A DNA stretch of 64,000 bases from contig NZ_CP145607.1 of the NCBI RefSeq assembly GCF_036884275.1, forward strand, positions 1,413,001 through 1,477,000, given 5' to 3'. The stretch is from Sphingomonas kaistensis. GTDB taxonomy: Bacteria > Pseudomonadota > Alphaproteobacteria > Sphingomonadales > Sphingomonadaceae. A program made the translations under genes and the position numbers. Below the pieces are notes generated by a model. The model was not told the DNA's origin, did not search any database, and was given only the letters and a program-made list of their open reading frames with translations. This document shows positions 41,584-51,747 of this stretch, piece by piece. The first letter of the stretch is position 1. Each line of letters opens with the position of its first letter.

Positions 41584-42474
41584 ATGACCGCGCCTGCGCC
41601 CCTCAGCTTTCAGGACTTGATCCTGACCCTTCACCGCTATTGGTCGGAAAAAGGCTGCCTGATCCTCCAGCCCTATGATCTGGAGATGGGCGCCGGCACC
41701 TTTCACCCGGCAACCGTGCTGCGCGCGCTCGGCCCTGATCCGTGGAATTGCGCCTACGTCCAGCCCTGCCGCCGCCCGACCGATGGCCGCTATGGCGAGA
41801 ACCCCAACCGGCTCGGCGCCTACTACCAATATCAGGTGATGCTGAAGCCCAGCCCGCCCGACCTTCAGCAGCTTTATCTCGACAGCCTGACCGCGATCGG
41901 GATCGACGTCATGGCCCACGACATCCGCTTCGTAGAAGACGATTGGGAAAGCCCGACGCTCGGCGCCTGGGGCCTCGGTTGGGAAGTGTGGTGCGACGGG
42001 ATGGAGGTGACGCAGTTCACCTATTTCCAGCAGGTCGGCGGGTTCGATTGCTCGCCGGTCGCGGGCGAATTGACCTACGGGCTCGAACGGCTGGCGATGT
42101 ACATCCAGGGCGTCGACAACGTCTATGAGCTGAAGTTCAACGCGCCCGGCCCGGGCGGTTGGCAGGCGACCTATGGCGACGTGTTCCTCGCCAACGAAAA
42201 GCAGATGAGCGAGTGGAATTTCGAGGTCGCCGGGACCGAGCGCCTGTTCGACGCCTTCCGCAAGGCGAGCGAGGAATGCCAGAACTGCCTCGACAGGAAG
42301 CTCGCCATTCCGGCTTATGAGCAGGCGATCAAGGCCAGCCACATTTTCAACACGCTGCAGGCGCGCGGGGTGATCTCGGTCGCCGAGCGACAGGCCTATA
42401 TCGGTCGGGTGCGCGACCTGGCGAAGGCGGCCTGCGGCGCCTGGCTGGAAGCGCAGGGGGAGAAAGCGGCATGA
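41584..42474 (+). CDS. glyQ: Glycyl-tRNA synthetase alpha subunit
   Basis: A 296-residue class II synthetase subunit: [57 protein letters not shown] and [17 protein letters not shown] are all standard GlyQ motifs. It charges tRNA-Gly together with GlyS. The start at 41584 removes a long non-homologous extension. It overlaps glyS by 4 bases (ATGA at 42471). Confidence 0.97.
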   Translation: MTAPAPLSFQDLILTLHRYWSEKGCLILQPYDLEMGAGTFHPATVLRALGPDPWNCAYVQPCRRPTDGRYGENPNRLGAYYQYQVMLKPSPPDLQQLYLDSLTAIGIDVMAHDIRFVEDDWESPTLGAWGLGWEVWCDGMEVTQFTYFQQVGGFDCSPVAGELTYGLERLAMYIQGVDNVYELKFNAPGPGGWQATYGDVFLANEKQMSEWNFEVAGTERLFDAFRKASEECQNCLDRKLAIPAYEQAIKASHIFNTLQARGVISVAERQAYIGRVRDLAKAACGAWLEAQGEKAA

Positions 42475-44645
42475 GCACCGATTTCACCCGCGAGCATGGG
42501 CCGCTCGATCCGGCGCCCGCCGCGCCGACCCACGCCGACTTTTTGCTTGAGCTGCGTTCGGAAGAGATTCCGGCGCGGATGCAGGCCCGTGCGCGCAACG
42601 ATCTGGCGCGGATGTTCGGCGAGGAACTGGCCAAGGCCGGGCTTAAGGCCGACGACATCGAGACCTTCGCCACGCCGCGACGGCTCGGCCTGATCGCGCG
42701 CACGCTGCCGCTGGCGACGGCGGCGGTCAGCGAGGAGATCAAGGGCCCGCGTAGCTCGGCCCCGCCGCAGGCACTGGAAGGCTTCCTCCGCAAGATCGGG
42801 CTTGCCCAAGACCAACTGGTCGAGCGCGACGGCGTCTATTTCGCGGTGATCGACAAGCCTGGCCAGCCGACCGCGGCGGTGCTGGGCGGCGCGATCGAGC
42901 GGATCATCCGCAACTTCCCCTGGCCCAAGTCGATGCGCTGGGGCGCGGCGTCGGCCTCGACCGCATCGCTGCGCTGGGTGCGTCCCTTGCAGGGCATCGT
43001 CGCCCTGCTCCGCGACGCAATCGTGCCGGTCAGTGTGGAGGGCATCGAGAGCGGCGCGACCACGGTCGGGCACCGCTTCCATCATCCCGGCCCGATCACG
43101 CTCGGCGGCGCGTCCGATTATGCGGAGAAACTGCGCGCCTGCCACGTCATCGTCGATGCCGACGAGCGCGCCGCGATCATCCGCGACCGGGCGCACACGC
43201 TCGCCGCCGAAGCCGGCCTGACGCTGGTCGAGGACGAGGGGCTGGTGGCCGAGAACGCCGGGCTGACCGAATGGCCGGTGCCGCTGCTCGGCCGGTTCGA
43301 CGCCGATTATCTCGACGTCCCGCCCGAGGTGATTCAGCTGACCGCGCGCACCAACCAGAAGTATTTCGTCCTGCGTGACGACAGCGGCGCGCTGGCCAAC
43401 GCCTTCATCTGCACCGCCAACATCGAGGCGAGCGACGGCGGGGCGGCGATCGTCGCGGGCAACCAGCGCGTGCTCGCCGCGCGGCTCAGCGACGCACGCT
43501 TCTTCTGGGAGCAGGACCTCAAGATACCGCTCGACGAGCAGGCGAAGAAGCTGTCCGGCATCGTTTTCCACGAAAAGCTCGGCACCGTCGCCGAGCGGGT
43601 GCAGCGTATCGCCGACCTCGCCGAATGGCTGGCCAGCGAAGGGATCGTCCCGGACTGCGATCCCGCCCAAGCCCGACGCGCGGCCGCGCTCAGCAAGGCC
43701 GACCTCGTCACCGGCATGGTCGGCGAATTTCCCGAATTGCAGGGTCTGATCGGCGGCTACCTCGCCGAAGCGCAGGGCGAGACCAAGGCCGTCGCCGAGG
43801 CGGTGCGCGATCATTACAAACCGGTCGGGCAGGGCGACGACGTGCCAACCGCGCCGATCACGGTGGCGGTGGCGCTGGCCGACAAGCTCGACACGCTGCG
43901 CGCCTTCTTCGGCGCGGGGATGCCGCCGACCGGCAGCAGGGATCCCTTCGCGCTGCGCCGCGCGGCGCTGGGAGTCATCCAGATCGTGACCGAGAACGGC
44001 TTGCGGCTGCCGATCGCCGAGGGTGACCTGCTCGACTTCTTCGCCGACCGCCTCAAGGTTCAGCAGCGCGAGGCGGGCGTCCGCCACGATCTCATCGATG
44101 CGGTGTTCGCGCTTGGCGGGGAGGATGACCTCGTGCGGGTTCTCGCCCGCGTCGCAGCGTTGCAATCCTTCGTCGAGGGCGGTGAGGGCGCAAACCTCCT
44201 CGCCGGCTACAAGCGGGCGGCCAATATCCTCAAGAAGGAGAGTTGGGACCTGCCGCGGGTGATGGCCGACCGGGGCGAGCAGGCGATGCCGCAGACCGGC
44301 GAGGAAGATCCGCTGTCGATGGTCGATGAGGAGCCCGAACTGGCCCGCGCAATCCTCGCGCAAGCGCAGGGCTCGGCGCTTCCGGCGGATGCGCCCGAGG
44401 CGGAGCGGACGCTGGTCGCCGCGCTCGACGCAGCCGAACCGGCTGCGCGCTCGGCGGTCGAGGCGGAGGATTTCGGCGCCGCCATGGCCGCGCTCGCGAG
44501 CCTGCGCGGGCCGATCGACGCTTTCTTCGAGACGGTGACGGTGAACGACGCCGACCCCGCGGTGCGGCGTCGGCGTCTCAATATCCTCGCCCGCTTGCGC
44601 GACGCGGTTCACGGCGTCGCGGATTTCTCGCGGATCGAAGGCTAG
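42471..44645 (+). CDS. glyS: Glycyl-tRNA synthetase beta subunit
   Basis: A 724-residue subunit beginning with [19 protein letters not shown], with [20 protein letters not shown] and [23 protein letters not shown] as family markers and a C-terminal DALR-like anticodon domain. Length is normal. It is coupled to glyQ. A 738-residue antisense frame lies over it and is a compositional artefact. Confidence 0.97.
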   Translation: MSTDFTREHGPLDPAPAAPTHADFLLELRSEEIPARMQARARNDLARMFGEELAKAGLKADDIETFATPRRLGLIARTLPLATAAVSEEIKGPRSSAPPQALEGFLRKIGLAQDQLVERDGVYFAVIDKPGQPTAAVLGGAIERIIRNFPWPKSMRWGAASASTASLRWVRPLQGIVALLRDAIVPVSVEGIESGATTVGHRFHHPGPITLGGASDYAEKLRACHVIVDADERAAIIRDRAHTLAAEAGLTLVEDEGLVAENAGLTEWPVPLLGRFDADYLDVPPEVIQLTARTNQKYFVLRDDSGALANAFICTANIEASDGGAAIVAGNQRVLAARLSDARFFWEQDLKIPLDEQAKKLSGIVFHEKLGTVAERVQRIADLAEWLASEGIVPDCDPAQARRAAALSKADLVTGMVGEFPELQGLIGGYLAEAQGETKAVAEAVRDHYKPVGQGDDVPTAPITVAVALADKLDTLRAFFGAGMPPTGSRDPFALRRAALGVIQIVTENGLRLPIAEGDLLDFFADRLKVQQREAGVRHDLIDAVFALGGEDDLVRVLARVAALQSFVEGGEGANLLAGYKRAANILKKESWDLPRVMADRGEQAMPQTGEEDPLSMVDEEPELARAILAQAQGSALPADAPEAERTLVAALDAAEPAARSAVEAEDFGAAMAALASLRGPIDAFFETVTVNDADPAVRRRRLNILARLRDAVHGVADFSRIEG

Positions 44646-44651
44646 GCGGCC

Positions 44652-45047
44652 TTAGCGGCGGTCGCCGTCCAGCGGGCGGCGGTCGTAATTGTCCGGCACG
44701 CCGTCGCGGTCGAGATCGCGGCGCTGGCCCGAAAAATCGTCCGGGTGACGGTCGCGCAGGCGGTCGTCGACATAAGGATCGGTGCGTGCGGCGGGAGCCG
44801 ACACGGCCGCGGCACGCGCGGCGGCTTCGCGGCGGTCGGCGTCCTCACGCAGTTCCTTTTCGCGGGTCGCCCAGGTGGTTTCACGCTCCTTGTCACGGGT
44901 CTCCAGCGCTTTGCGCGCGGTGACTTCCTCGTTGTAGCGTTCTTTCCATTTGCGGCGCCCACCGCTGGTCATCCACATGCCGACCAGCAGGCCGAGCACG
45001 AACACAAGGCCAAGGATGATCCATTGGTCGGTGGTGAAGTTGGTCAT
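44652..45047 (-). CDS. Membrane-anchored coiled-coil protein, unknown function
   Basis: A 131-residue protein with one N-terminal helix (WIILGLVFVLGLLVGMWMT), a highly charged coiled-coil (KALETRDKERETTWATREKE) and an Asp/Arg-rich tail containing DRDGVPDNYDRRPLD, which resembles a single calcium-binding thrombospondin type 3 / dockerin-like D-x-D-x-x-x-D loop. No family is known to me. It is convergent with glyS (6 bases apart) and lies upstream of nothing on its own strand in the next 100 bases. Confidence 0.6.
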   Translation of the reverse strand: MTNFTTDQWIILGLVFVLGLLVGMWMTSGGRRKWKERYNEEVTARKALETRDKERETTWATREKELREDADRREAAARAAAVSAPAARTDPYVDDRLRDRHPDDFSGQRRDLDRDGVPDNYDRRPLDGDRR

Positions 45048-45155
45048 GGCGTGGGGTCCCTGTCGGATGCGATTGCGTAACGACCATTACGACGAAGGGC
45101 GGCCGATGGTTCCCCACCGACCGCCCCAGGCCGCCCACTGACGGTATCGAACGGC

Positions 45156-46154
45156 TCAGCCGCCGCCGATCATGCTGTCGCTGATCGAGCAGGCCGCCGG
45201 CCCGAGGATCACGACGAACAGCACCGGAAGAATGAACAGGATCAGCGGCACGGTCATGATCGCCGGCAGACGCGCGGCCTTTTCCTCGGCGCGCATCATG
45301 CGCTCGTTGCGGAATTCGGCCGACAGCACGCGTAGCGCCGAGGCGAGCGGCGTGCCGTATTTCTCGGTCTGGATCATGGTCGTGACGACGCCGCGCACCG
45401 CTTCCAGTTCGACCCGGCTGGCCAAGTTGTCGAACGCCTGGCGCCGCTCGTTCAAAAAGCCGAGTTCGATCGAGGTCAGGCCGAATTCGTCGCCGAGCTC
45501 GGGATAAGCCTTGCCCAGTTCGCGGGCGACCCGGCCGAAGGCGGCATCGACGGTGAGACCGGCTTCGGCGCAGATGACCAAGAGGTCGAGCGCATCGGGC
45601 AGACCCTTGCGGATCGCGGCGCTGCGCTTGCCGATCTTGTTCTTGAGCCAGATGTCGGGCGCCTTGTACGATCCGATCAGGGCGCCCGCGACCAGCGCAT
45701 ATTTCTTGAACGCGCCCCATTCGGGGAAAGCGTCGAAGACATAGACGGCCAGGATCGCCGCGCCGCCCAGCACGATCGGCAGGACCAGCCGGCCGAGGAT
45801 GATGAAAAAGGCGAGGTCCTTGGTGCGGATGCCGGCCTGGAGCAGCTTGACCTGGATCTCCTGAAGCTGGCTGCCCTGAATCATCTTGAAGGACGACAGG
45901 ACGCCGCGCACCTTGTCGGCCGCCTGGTTCTTGTTGATCAGGCTTTTGCGCTTGTTGGTCGACGCGACGATGCCGGCCTTGAGCTGCTCGCGCCGCTCGT
46001 TCAGCGCTTTGACGCGGCGGGCCATCGGATCGCGGACCGTGGTCGCGGCATAGATGGCGATCATGACCGCCAGCGTGGCGACACCCGTCAGCAGGGTGGC
46101 GAACCAGATGACGTCGACGCCGAGGAGAGTGGGCCCGGAGGCTGCGGGTGACAT
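45156..46154 (-). CDS. tadC: Tad pilus inner-membrane platform protein TadC
   Basis: A 332-residue type II secretion F-domain protein with an N-terminal helix, a cytoplasmic T2SSF domain (LPDALDLLVICAEAGLTVDA, LGKAYPELGDEFGLTSIELG) and C-terminal helices (MTVPLILFILPVLFVVILGP). It forms the inner-membrane platform with TadB for Flp pilus assembly. It is the last gene of the cpaB-tadC run, 13 bases after tadB. Confidence 0.92.
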   Translation of the reverse strand: MSPAASGPTLLGVDVIWFATLLTGVATLAVMIAIYAATTVRDPMARRVKALNERREQLKAGIVASTNKRKSLINKNQAADKVRGVLSSFKMIQGSQLQEIQVKLLQAGIRTKDLAFFIILGRLVLPIVLGGAAILAVYVFDAFPEWGAFKKYALVAGALIGSYKAPDIWLKNKIGKRSAAIRKGLPDALDLLVICAEAGLTVDAAFGRVARELGKAYPELGDEFGLTSIELGFLNERRQAFDNLASRVELEAVRGVVTTMIQTEKYGTPLASALRVLSAEFRNERMMRAEEKAARLPAIMTVPLILFILPVLFVVILGPAACSISDSMIGGG

Positions 46155-46167
46155 GGTGCTGGTGCCC

Positions 46168-47142
46168 CTAGATCTCGAAGTTGACCATCTTGGCCATGAC
46201 GGCGACGCCGATGCCCATCCACACCATCGCGCCTACCCCGGCGACGATCAGTCGCTCGTCGGAGAAGAAGCCGCCCATGTAATTGGGGTTGAGCATGTAG
46301 ACCATGACGAAGACGATGAAGGGGAGGGCGCCGACGATCATCGCCGAAGCCTTGGCTTCCGAGCTCATGGCCCGGATCTTGAGCTTCATCTGCGCCCGCT
46401 TGCGAAGGACATCGGCGAGATTGGACAGGGTTTCCGCCAGGTTGCCGCCCGTTTCGCGCTGGATCGCCAGCGTGATGACGAAGAACTGGAATTCGGGCGT
46501 GCCGAGGCGATCGGCGGTTTCCTGAAGCGCGGCTTCCATGGTGAGACCGATCTTCATCTTGTCGCTGACCGCCCGAAACTCGATCCCGACGGGGCCCTTG
46601 ATCTCGCTCGACACGATGCCGAGCGTTTCGGTGATCGGAAGGCCCGAGCGCAGACCGCGCACCATCAGTTCGATGGCGTCGGGGAAGTTGGCGTTGAAGG
46701 CTTTGAGCCGACGCGTGATCATCTTGCCGATGACGAGGTGCGGAAGCCCGATCCCGATGAACAAGGCGAACAGGAACGACAGCAGGAACGGCGCGCCGCG
46801 CGACAGCATGATGCCCGCGACCACCACTACCAATCCGGCATTGACCATCGCGTAACGGCCAAGCGTGATGGCGCGCCCGGTCTTTTCGAGCCGCTTCTGC
46901 ATCGCCGCGGGCTTGGGAACGAGGCCGGAGAGAATGCTCTCCAACTTTGAATCCCGCCGCGACAGCAGCTTGCGGATCTGGGCGTTGGCGACCGCCGGCA
47001 AGCCGTTCTCACCATGCCGTTCGCGCACCGCCTCGAGACGGCGCTTGACGGCCTTGCTCGAGCTCGGGCCCGACAGGGCGATGAAGAGCATGCCGAGCAC
47101 GCCCACCACGCCAAGGCCAAGAAGCAACAGGGTCAGCGACAT
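46168..47142 (-). CDS. tadB: Tad pilus inner-membrane platform protein TadB
   Basis: A 324-residue T2SSF-domain protein: N-terminal helix (LLLLGLGVVGVLGMLFIAL), two mid helices (YAMVNAGLVVVVAGIML and FLLSFLFALFIGIGLP), then NFPDAIELMVRGLRSGLPI, GGNLAETLSNLADVLRKR, and a terminal helix. It partners TadC. In Tad loci cpaF/tadA normally precedes this gene; here only 46 non-coding bases separate it from cpaE. Confidence 0.92.
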   Translation of the reverse strand: MSLTLLLLGLGVVGVLGMLFIALSGPSSSKAVKRRLEAVRERHGENGLPAVANAQIRKLLSRRDSKLESILSGLVPKPAAMQKRLEKTGRAITLGRYAMVNAGLVVVVAGIMLSRGAPFLLSFLFALFIGIGLPHLVIGKMITRRLKAFNANFPDAIELMVRGLRSGLPITETLGIVSSEIKGPVGIEFRAVSDKMKIGLTMEAALQETADRLGTPEFQFFVITLAIQRETGGNLAETLSNLADVLRKRAQMKLKIRAMSSEAKASAMIVGALPFIVFVMVYMLNPNYMGGFFSDERLIVAGVGAMVWMGIGVAVMAKMVNFEI

Positions 47143-47188
47143 GCCGGCATCCTTATCTGTTTATCGCGCGCTGCGTTTCACGAGCGTG

Positions 47189-48460
47189 CTACGCGGCCTT
47201 GGCCGTCGGCTTGGCGAGCATGCCCTTGAGGCTGGTCATCAGCGACTTGGACTGGGCGGCCGCGGCCATCTTGGCGGCATCGCCGGCGCCTTCCTCGGTC
47301 GCATGGCTCAGCACCATGTTGCACAGCTGGCTGAACGGCGCCCCGGCCTTGCCGCTGGCGATTTCCGCCATCGGCTTGCCGAGCTTGGCCGCCTGCGCGG
47401 CAAGCTTGGGATCGGAGGTGAATTGCACGTCCACCTTGCGCTCGATCGAATCCTGGAAATCCTTGAGCGAGATTTCCAGACCGCCGCTCGAGGGCATCTG
47501 GTTCGCCACCATGATGACCTTGGTCTGCGGCGCATTGCTCTTGAGCCAGGCGAGCACGCGGATGGTGTCGCGGGTGGCGGCAAGCGTCAGGTTGCTGACC
47601 ACCACCGCGACATGGGCATCGTGGACCATGTGCGGATATTGGATCAGCATGTTGCGCGGCAGGTCGAGAACGGTCGCTTCGAACGCGTTCTTCATTTCTT
47701 CCTGAAGCTGGAAGTAAGCGGTGCCGTCGGTAAGCAGCGGCTGATTGATCGGCGCCTCGGCCGACAGCACGCTCAGCCGGTCGTTGGCGCGGACCATGGC
47801 GCGTTCGATGAACAGGCCGTCGATGCGGCTGGGGTTCTCGATCGCGTCGGTGAGGCCGCGGCCGGGCTCGAGATCGAGCGCCAGCGCGCCGGTGCCGAAG
47901 TGGATGTCGAGGTCGAGCAGCGCGGTGGAGCGCTGCGCCTTGGCACCCAGCAGCCAGGCGAGGCTGGTGCTGAGCGTCGAGGCACCGACTCCGCCGCGAA
48001 CGCCGATCACCGCTGACATGATGTGCGGCTTGTCGGTCTGCGCTTCACCGCGCGGGCCCGACAGGATCATCTGGGCATTGGCAAAGGTGTCGCGCAGCTG
48101 GTCGACGCTGAACGGCTTCAGCAGATAGTCGTGGATGCCGCTGGCGAGGAGGTCGCGGTAAAGACGCACGTCGTTGACGCCGCCCGCCGCGATCACGATC
48201 GTGCCGGGCTCGCAGACTTCGGCCAGCGCGTTGATGTCGTTCAGGGGATCGGCCGATTCCGACAGGTCCACGAACAGGATGTTCGGGGAAGCCGAGACCG
48301 ACAGCGACTGGACCGCGTTGCGCAGCCCGCCCTTGTTGACCTTTTCCGGGCTCCAGCCATGTTCCACCGCAACCGGGCGAAGCACCTCGGCGGTGGCATC
48401 GTCGCAGACGAAAGCGGTGAACGGATCACGCAAACCTGCGCGTTGGATCGGCGCGTTCAT
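47189..48460 (-). CDS. cpaE: Tad pilus localisation ATPase-like protein CpaE/TadZ
   Basis: A 423-residue protein: an N-terminal receiver-like domain without the usual phosphorylation set, then a MinD/ParA-type fold with a deviant P-loop (VIGVRGGVGASTLSTSL) and STALLDLDIHFGTGALALDL. It positions the pilus machine at the pole. ATG 48460 shares one base with the cpaD stop (TGATG) and follows GGAGG, so the longer frame to 48613 is rejected. The lysine of the standard K-G-G-V-G-K-T loop is replaced (R-G-G-V-G-A-S), common in CpaE. Confidence 0.92.
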   Translation of the reverse strand: MNAPIQRAGLRDPFTAFVCDDATAEVLRPVAVEHGWSPEKVNKGGLRNAVQSLSVSASPNILFVDLSESADPLNDINALAEVCEPGTIVIAAGGVNDVRLYRDLLASGIHDYLLKPFSVDQLRDTFANAQMILSGPRGEAQTDKPHIMSAVIGVRGGVGASTLSTSLAWLLGAKAQRSTALLDLDIHFGTGALALDLEPGRGLTDAIENPSRIDGLFIERAMVRANDRLSVLSAEAPINQPLLTDGTAYFQLQEEMKNAFEATVLDLPRNMLIQYPHMVHDAHVAVVVSNLTLAATRDTIRVLAWLKSNAPQTKVIMVANQMPSSGGLEISLKDFQDSIERKVDVQFTSDPKLAAQAAKLGKPMAEIASGKAGAPFSQLCNMVLSHATEEGAGDAAKMAAAAQSKSLMTSLKGMLAKPTAKAA

Positions 48461-49071
48461 CAATTGCCTCCTTTGGCGCCCGGCGCCTTGTTCCGGTAGC
48501 TTTGGATCGCCTTGTTGCTGAGCACCGGATCGGACAGCCCCGACGGCTCGCGGCCGCTGACCAGATCGGCCGGATTGGCGACCATGGCGGCCAGGTTGCC
48601 GCTGTAGGCGCATCCGAAGTTGCTCATCATCTCGTTGGAGAAATTCGGATTGCTCGGCCGCGACCAGTTGGGGCAGCCGGGCACCGAAGCACGGGTGCGG
48701 CTGACCACCACGCGGACCGCTCCGGGGGGAACCGCGCCGGTGGTGACCGGGCTTCCGTCGGCGAGCAGCAGGCCGTAGCGGGCGGCTACCCGCGCCACGT
48801 CGGCCCGGGCGCTCGATGCATCGACGCCGTCGACGCTGACGACATCGCCATAGCCGAGCTCCAGTCCGCGGAACCAGCCGTCGAGACGAGCCGATTCCTG
48901 GGCGCCGAGGCTGCCGCCGGGTGCCGCCGCGTCGAACACATAGTCCGCGCGGGTGACGACCGGCTCGTTGACGGGGATCAGCCCGCGGGCCGGGCGGTCT
49001 TCACCGCGATGCACCTGGCAACCGGCCAGTGCGATCGACCCGAGCAGCAGAAGGGAAAGCTTGTTGGTCAT
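48460..49071 (-). CDS. cpaD: Tad pilus assembly lipoprotein CpaD
   Basis: A 203-residue lipoprotein (SIALAGCQ lipobox) with the CpaD core: SARLDGWFRGLELGYGDVVS, VRVVVSRTRASVPGCPNWSRP and NSNFGCAY-type SNFGCAYSGNLAAMVANPAD. CpaD is thought to help the secretin CpaC in the outer membrane. ATG 49071 follows AAGGA with good spacing; an upstream ATG at 49101 would overlap cpaC. Confidence 0.92.
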   Translation of the reverse strand: MTNKLSLLLLGSIALAGCQVHRGEDRPARGLIPVNEPVVTRADYVFDAAAPGGSLGAQESARLDGWFRGLELGYGDVVSVDGVDASSARADVARVAARYGLLLADGSPVTTGAVPPGAVRVVVSRTRASVPGCPNWSRPSNPNFSNEMMSNFGCAYSGNLAAMVANPADLVSGREPSGLSDPVLSNKAIQSYRNKAPGAKGGN

Positions 49072-49097
49072 GCTCACGTCCTTGTTTCTTGGGCCGT

Positions 49098-50546
49098 TCA
49101 CAGCTTGAAGCCGGGCGCCGGAGCCGTCGCCGCCGTGGCCGCTGCGCCGGCCGACAGCGCCGGTGCCGGGACGGCCGCCGTCGGGCGGGGTCCGGACACG
49201 CCGGTGAAGGTCTGGCCTTCGAGCATGGCGGTGCCGTCGTGGGGCACGCGGAGCCCGTCGAGCGGGGTCGGCAGGCGGCCGTTGACCGGGCGCACCAGGT
49301 ACGGCGTGACCACGATCACCAGCTCGGTTTCCGAGCGGCGGAAGCCGGTCGAGCGGAACAGCGCGCCGAGGATCGGCAGGTCACCTAGGAAGGGCGCCTT
49401 GCTGATCGTGTTCGAAGCGTTGGAACGCAGCAGGCCGGCGATCATGAAGCTCTGGCCCGAGCCCAGTTCCACGGTGGTTTCGGCGCGGCGAGTCAGCAGG
49501 CCCGGGACGTCGTAACCGCCGAGGCGCAGACCCGTGTCGTTGCTGATTTCGCTGACTTCCGGCTTCACCCGCATCGAGATCCGGCCATCGGCGAGGACCA
49601 CCGGGCTGAAATCGAGGCCGACGCCGTAGCTCTTATATTCGACCGAGACCGCGCCGCCGACACCCTGGCTGACCGGGATCGGGAATTCGCCGCCCGCAAG
49701 GAAGCTCGCCGTTTCGCCCGACAGGGCGGTGAGGTTCGGCTCCGCCAGCGTGGTCGACAGACCGTCGGTCGCAAGGAGATCGAGCGTGCCGATGAGATCG
49801 AGGCCGAGCAGCTTTCCGGCCAGACCGAGCGTGGTGCCCGCACCCGATCCGGCAACGCTGAACGTTCCGCCGGGGACCGGGGCGTTGCCGCCGCCCTGCG
49901 CCACGCCGAACTGTATGCCGCTGGTGGCATCGCGGCTCAGGAGGTTGACGCCGATCTGCTTCAGCGCCGAACGGTTCACCTCGGCGATGCGGACCTTGAG
50001 ATTGACCTGCAGCGGCACCGCGGTGCGCAGACGGCTGACCACCTGCGTGCCTTCGCCGATATAGGCCTGGACCAGGCGCTGCGCTTCGGATGCATCATCG
50101 GGGCTGGCGACCGTTCCGGTCAGCAGCACGAGATTGTTCATCGGGGTCGCCTGGATCTGCGATTCGGGCATTGCCGCGCGCAGCATCTCGTCGACCGAGC
50201 TGATGTTGTTGCCGACCCGGACATTGGCGGCATAGACCACCCGGCCCGACTTGTCGGTAGCGTAGACGGTGGTCTCGCCCTTGGACTTACCGAAGATGTA
50301 GAGCTGGTTCTGCGAGCGAACCTGCACATCGGCGATCGAGTCGTTGGAGATGAACAGGTCGCTCATCGGGGCCGACAGGCGAACCATGGTTCCGGTGTTG
50401 ACCGACAGGTTGAGGTTTTCCGACGGACGCGCGGCCATGGGCTGTGCGGCGGCCGGGGCGGCGGCCAGGCTCAGCGCCGAGGCGCCGAGGGCTAGGGCAG
50501 CCATGACCGAAGTCACGCGCCCAAAGGACTTGTTACCCTTGCTCAT
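49098..50546 (-). CDS. cpaC: Tad pilus secretin CpaC/RcpA
   Basis: A 482-residue type II/III secretin with a signal peptide (LSLAAAPAAAQ), a pilus-specific N domain (NLSVNTGTMVRLSAPMSDLF), a BON-like part, and the C-terminal secretin barrel with VGLDFSPVVL, RRAETTVELGSGQSFMIAGL and PFLGDLPILGALFRST. It is the outer-membrane channel for the Flp pilus. It lies 2 bases after cpaB. Confidence 0.95.
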   Translation of the reverse strand: MSKGNKSFGRVTSVMAALALGASALSLAAAPAAAQPMAARPSENLNLSVNTGTMVRLSAPMSDLFISNDSIADVQVRSQNQLYIFGKSKGETTVYATDKSGRVVYAANVRVGNNISSVDEMLRAAMPESQIQATPMNNLVLLTGTVASPDDASEAQRLVQAYIGEGTQVVSRLRTAVPLQVNLKVRIAEVNRSALKQIGVNLLSRDATSGIQFGVAQGGGNAPVPGGTFSVAGSGAGTTLGLAGKLLGLDLIGTLDLLATDGLSTTLAEPNLTALSGETASFLAGGEFPIPVSQGVGGAVSVEYKSYGVGLDFSPVVLADGRISMRVKPEVSEISNDTGLRLGGYDVPGLLTRRAETTVELGSGQSFMIAGLLRSNASNTISKAPFLGDLPILGALFRSTGFRRSETELVIVVTPYLVRPVNGRLPTPLDGLRVPHDGTAMLEGQTFTGVSGPRPTAAVPAPALSAGAAATAATAPAPGFKL

Positions 50547-50548
50547 TG

Positions 50549-51586
50549 TTAGCGAGCCCCCACTGGAACGAAGCTGACGTTGTTGCCGCGGGCGACCCGA
50601 ACGGTAGGTCCGACCGGTCCCGCCGGAGCGGCGCTGGCGATCGGGGCCGGAACCTGAGCGGCCGGAGCGGCCGAGACGGTGACGGTCGCCGGAGCGCTGG
50701 CAGTGCGGGCAGGGACCGAGCGGCGCTGGAAGCGCGAAACGTCACCACCGGTGGCGAAGGTCGGCGTGCTGTCGATCGGCTGGCTGGCCATCGCCATCAG
50801 AATGCGGCGTTCTTCGGCCGGATTGGCACCTGCGGGCACCTTGACCTCGCCGGCGGCAACCATTCGCTCGAGCTCCGCCTGATTGTCGGCGATGCTGCGC
50901 AGCGCGAGGCTGAGCTGACCCAGGTTCTGGGCCACCGCGATCTTTTCGGCGATCTTGGGCGTCACTTCGAAGGTGACGTTGCCGAAGCTGGCGACGGTCG
51001 GCTTGCCGTCCTCGCCCTTGCGATCGGTGACCTGGCCGGTGGCCAGCACGCGCAGGTTGCGGATGATCGTCTCGGAGACCTTGAGGGGAGGACCATCGCC
51101 GCCGCCCGTGACCGACTGGGTCAGGACCATGTCGACGCGGTCACCCGGGAAGACGAAGCCGGCAACCGCCGCAATGTCGCTGACCGGAACGGTGACGGCG
51201 CGCATGCCCGGCGTCAGGGCCGCGGCAAGGAAGCCACGATCCTGCGGTCCGACCAGCTGACCGCGGGTCACCGGCTGGCCGGCGGTGATGGCGCTGCGCA
51301 CCACCATACCGATCATCTTGGCCGGGTCGGCGTCGGGGCCGCCTTCGGTATAATAGGCTTCCTGGACCAGTTCGGCCGGCCACGGCTGGTAGCCGAAGCT
51401 TTCGGCATCGACCATGGCACCGACCGGAAGCGGCTTGCGCGCCACCAGGATCTTGGGGCCCATCGGCACGGCGGCCGCTTCTGCCTGCGGAGCCGAAGCG
51501 CCCGCGAACATGTTCTTGGCCATAACGGCGGTGATCGCTGCAACCAGCAACGCCCCCACCAGCAGTGCAATCTTCTTCACATCCAT
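50549..51586 (-). CDS. cpaB: Tad pilus assembly protein CpaB/RcpC
   Basis: A 345-residue protein with an N-terminal helix (KKIALLVGALLVAAITAVMA), a SAF domain (ILVARKPLPVGAMVDAESFG) and an RcpC-type C-terminal domain (AVTVPVSDIAAVAGFVFPGD). It heads the operon here. The upstream pilin (flp) and prepilin peptidase (cpaA) genes are not adjacent; the next gene upstream is divergent. Confidence 0.93.
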   Translation of the reverse strand: MDVKKIALLVGALLVAAITAVMAKNMFAGASAPQAEAAAVPMGPKILVARKPLPVGAMVDAESFGYQPWPAELVQEAYYTEGGPDADPAKMIGMVVRSAITAGQPVTRGQLVGPQDRGFLAAALTPGMRAVTVPVSDIAAVAGFVFPGDRVDMVLTQSVTGGGDGPPLKVSETIIRNLRVLATGQVTDRKGEDGKPTVASFGNVTFEVTPKIAEKIAVAQNLGQLSLALRSIADNQAELERMVAAGEVKVPAGANPAEERRILMAMASQPIDSTPTFATGGDVSRFQRRSVPARTASAPATVTVSAAPAAQVPAPIASAAPAGPVGPTVRVARGNNVSFVPVGAR

Positions 51587-51652
51587 GGCGACACCCCGCC
51601 CCTTCCTCGAAACTCGCAGGAAACCCTTCGAATGCGGAACAAATCGGCCAAA

Positions 51653-51660
51653 ATGGTTAA
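51653..51660 (-). promoter_or_regulatory. Possible CtrA half-site upstream of cpaB
   Basis: TTAACCAT on the minus strand lies 67 bases upstream of the cpaB start. This 8-mer is the CtrA-binding half-site found in many alphaproteobacterial motility and pilus promoters. A single 8-mer can occur by chance, so the call rests mostly on context. Confidence 0.3.
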
Positions 51661-51747
51661 GATATGGTTCGGCGAACCGCGCCCGGTCGACCTTTGTAGC
51701 GCCGCCACTGGACGGGGGTCGGTTACACGCTCTAACCGGCAGGCGGC

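Noticed and set aside
42396..44612. 738-residue leftward open frame opposite glyS
   Set aside because: It is a shadow of a high-GC gene: glyS is complete on the other strand with all motifs, and the antisense product has no recognisable domain.
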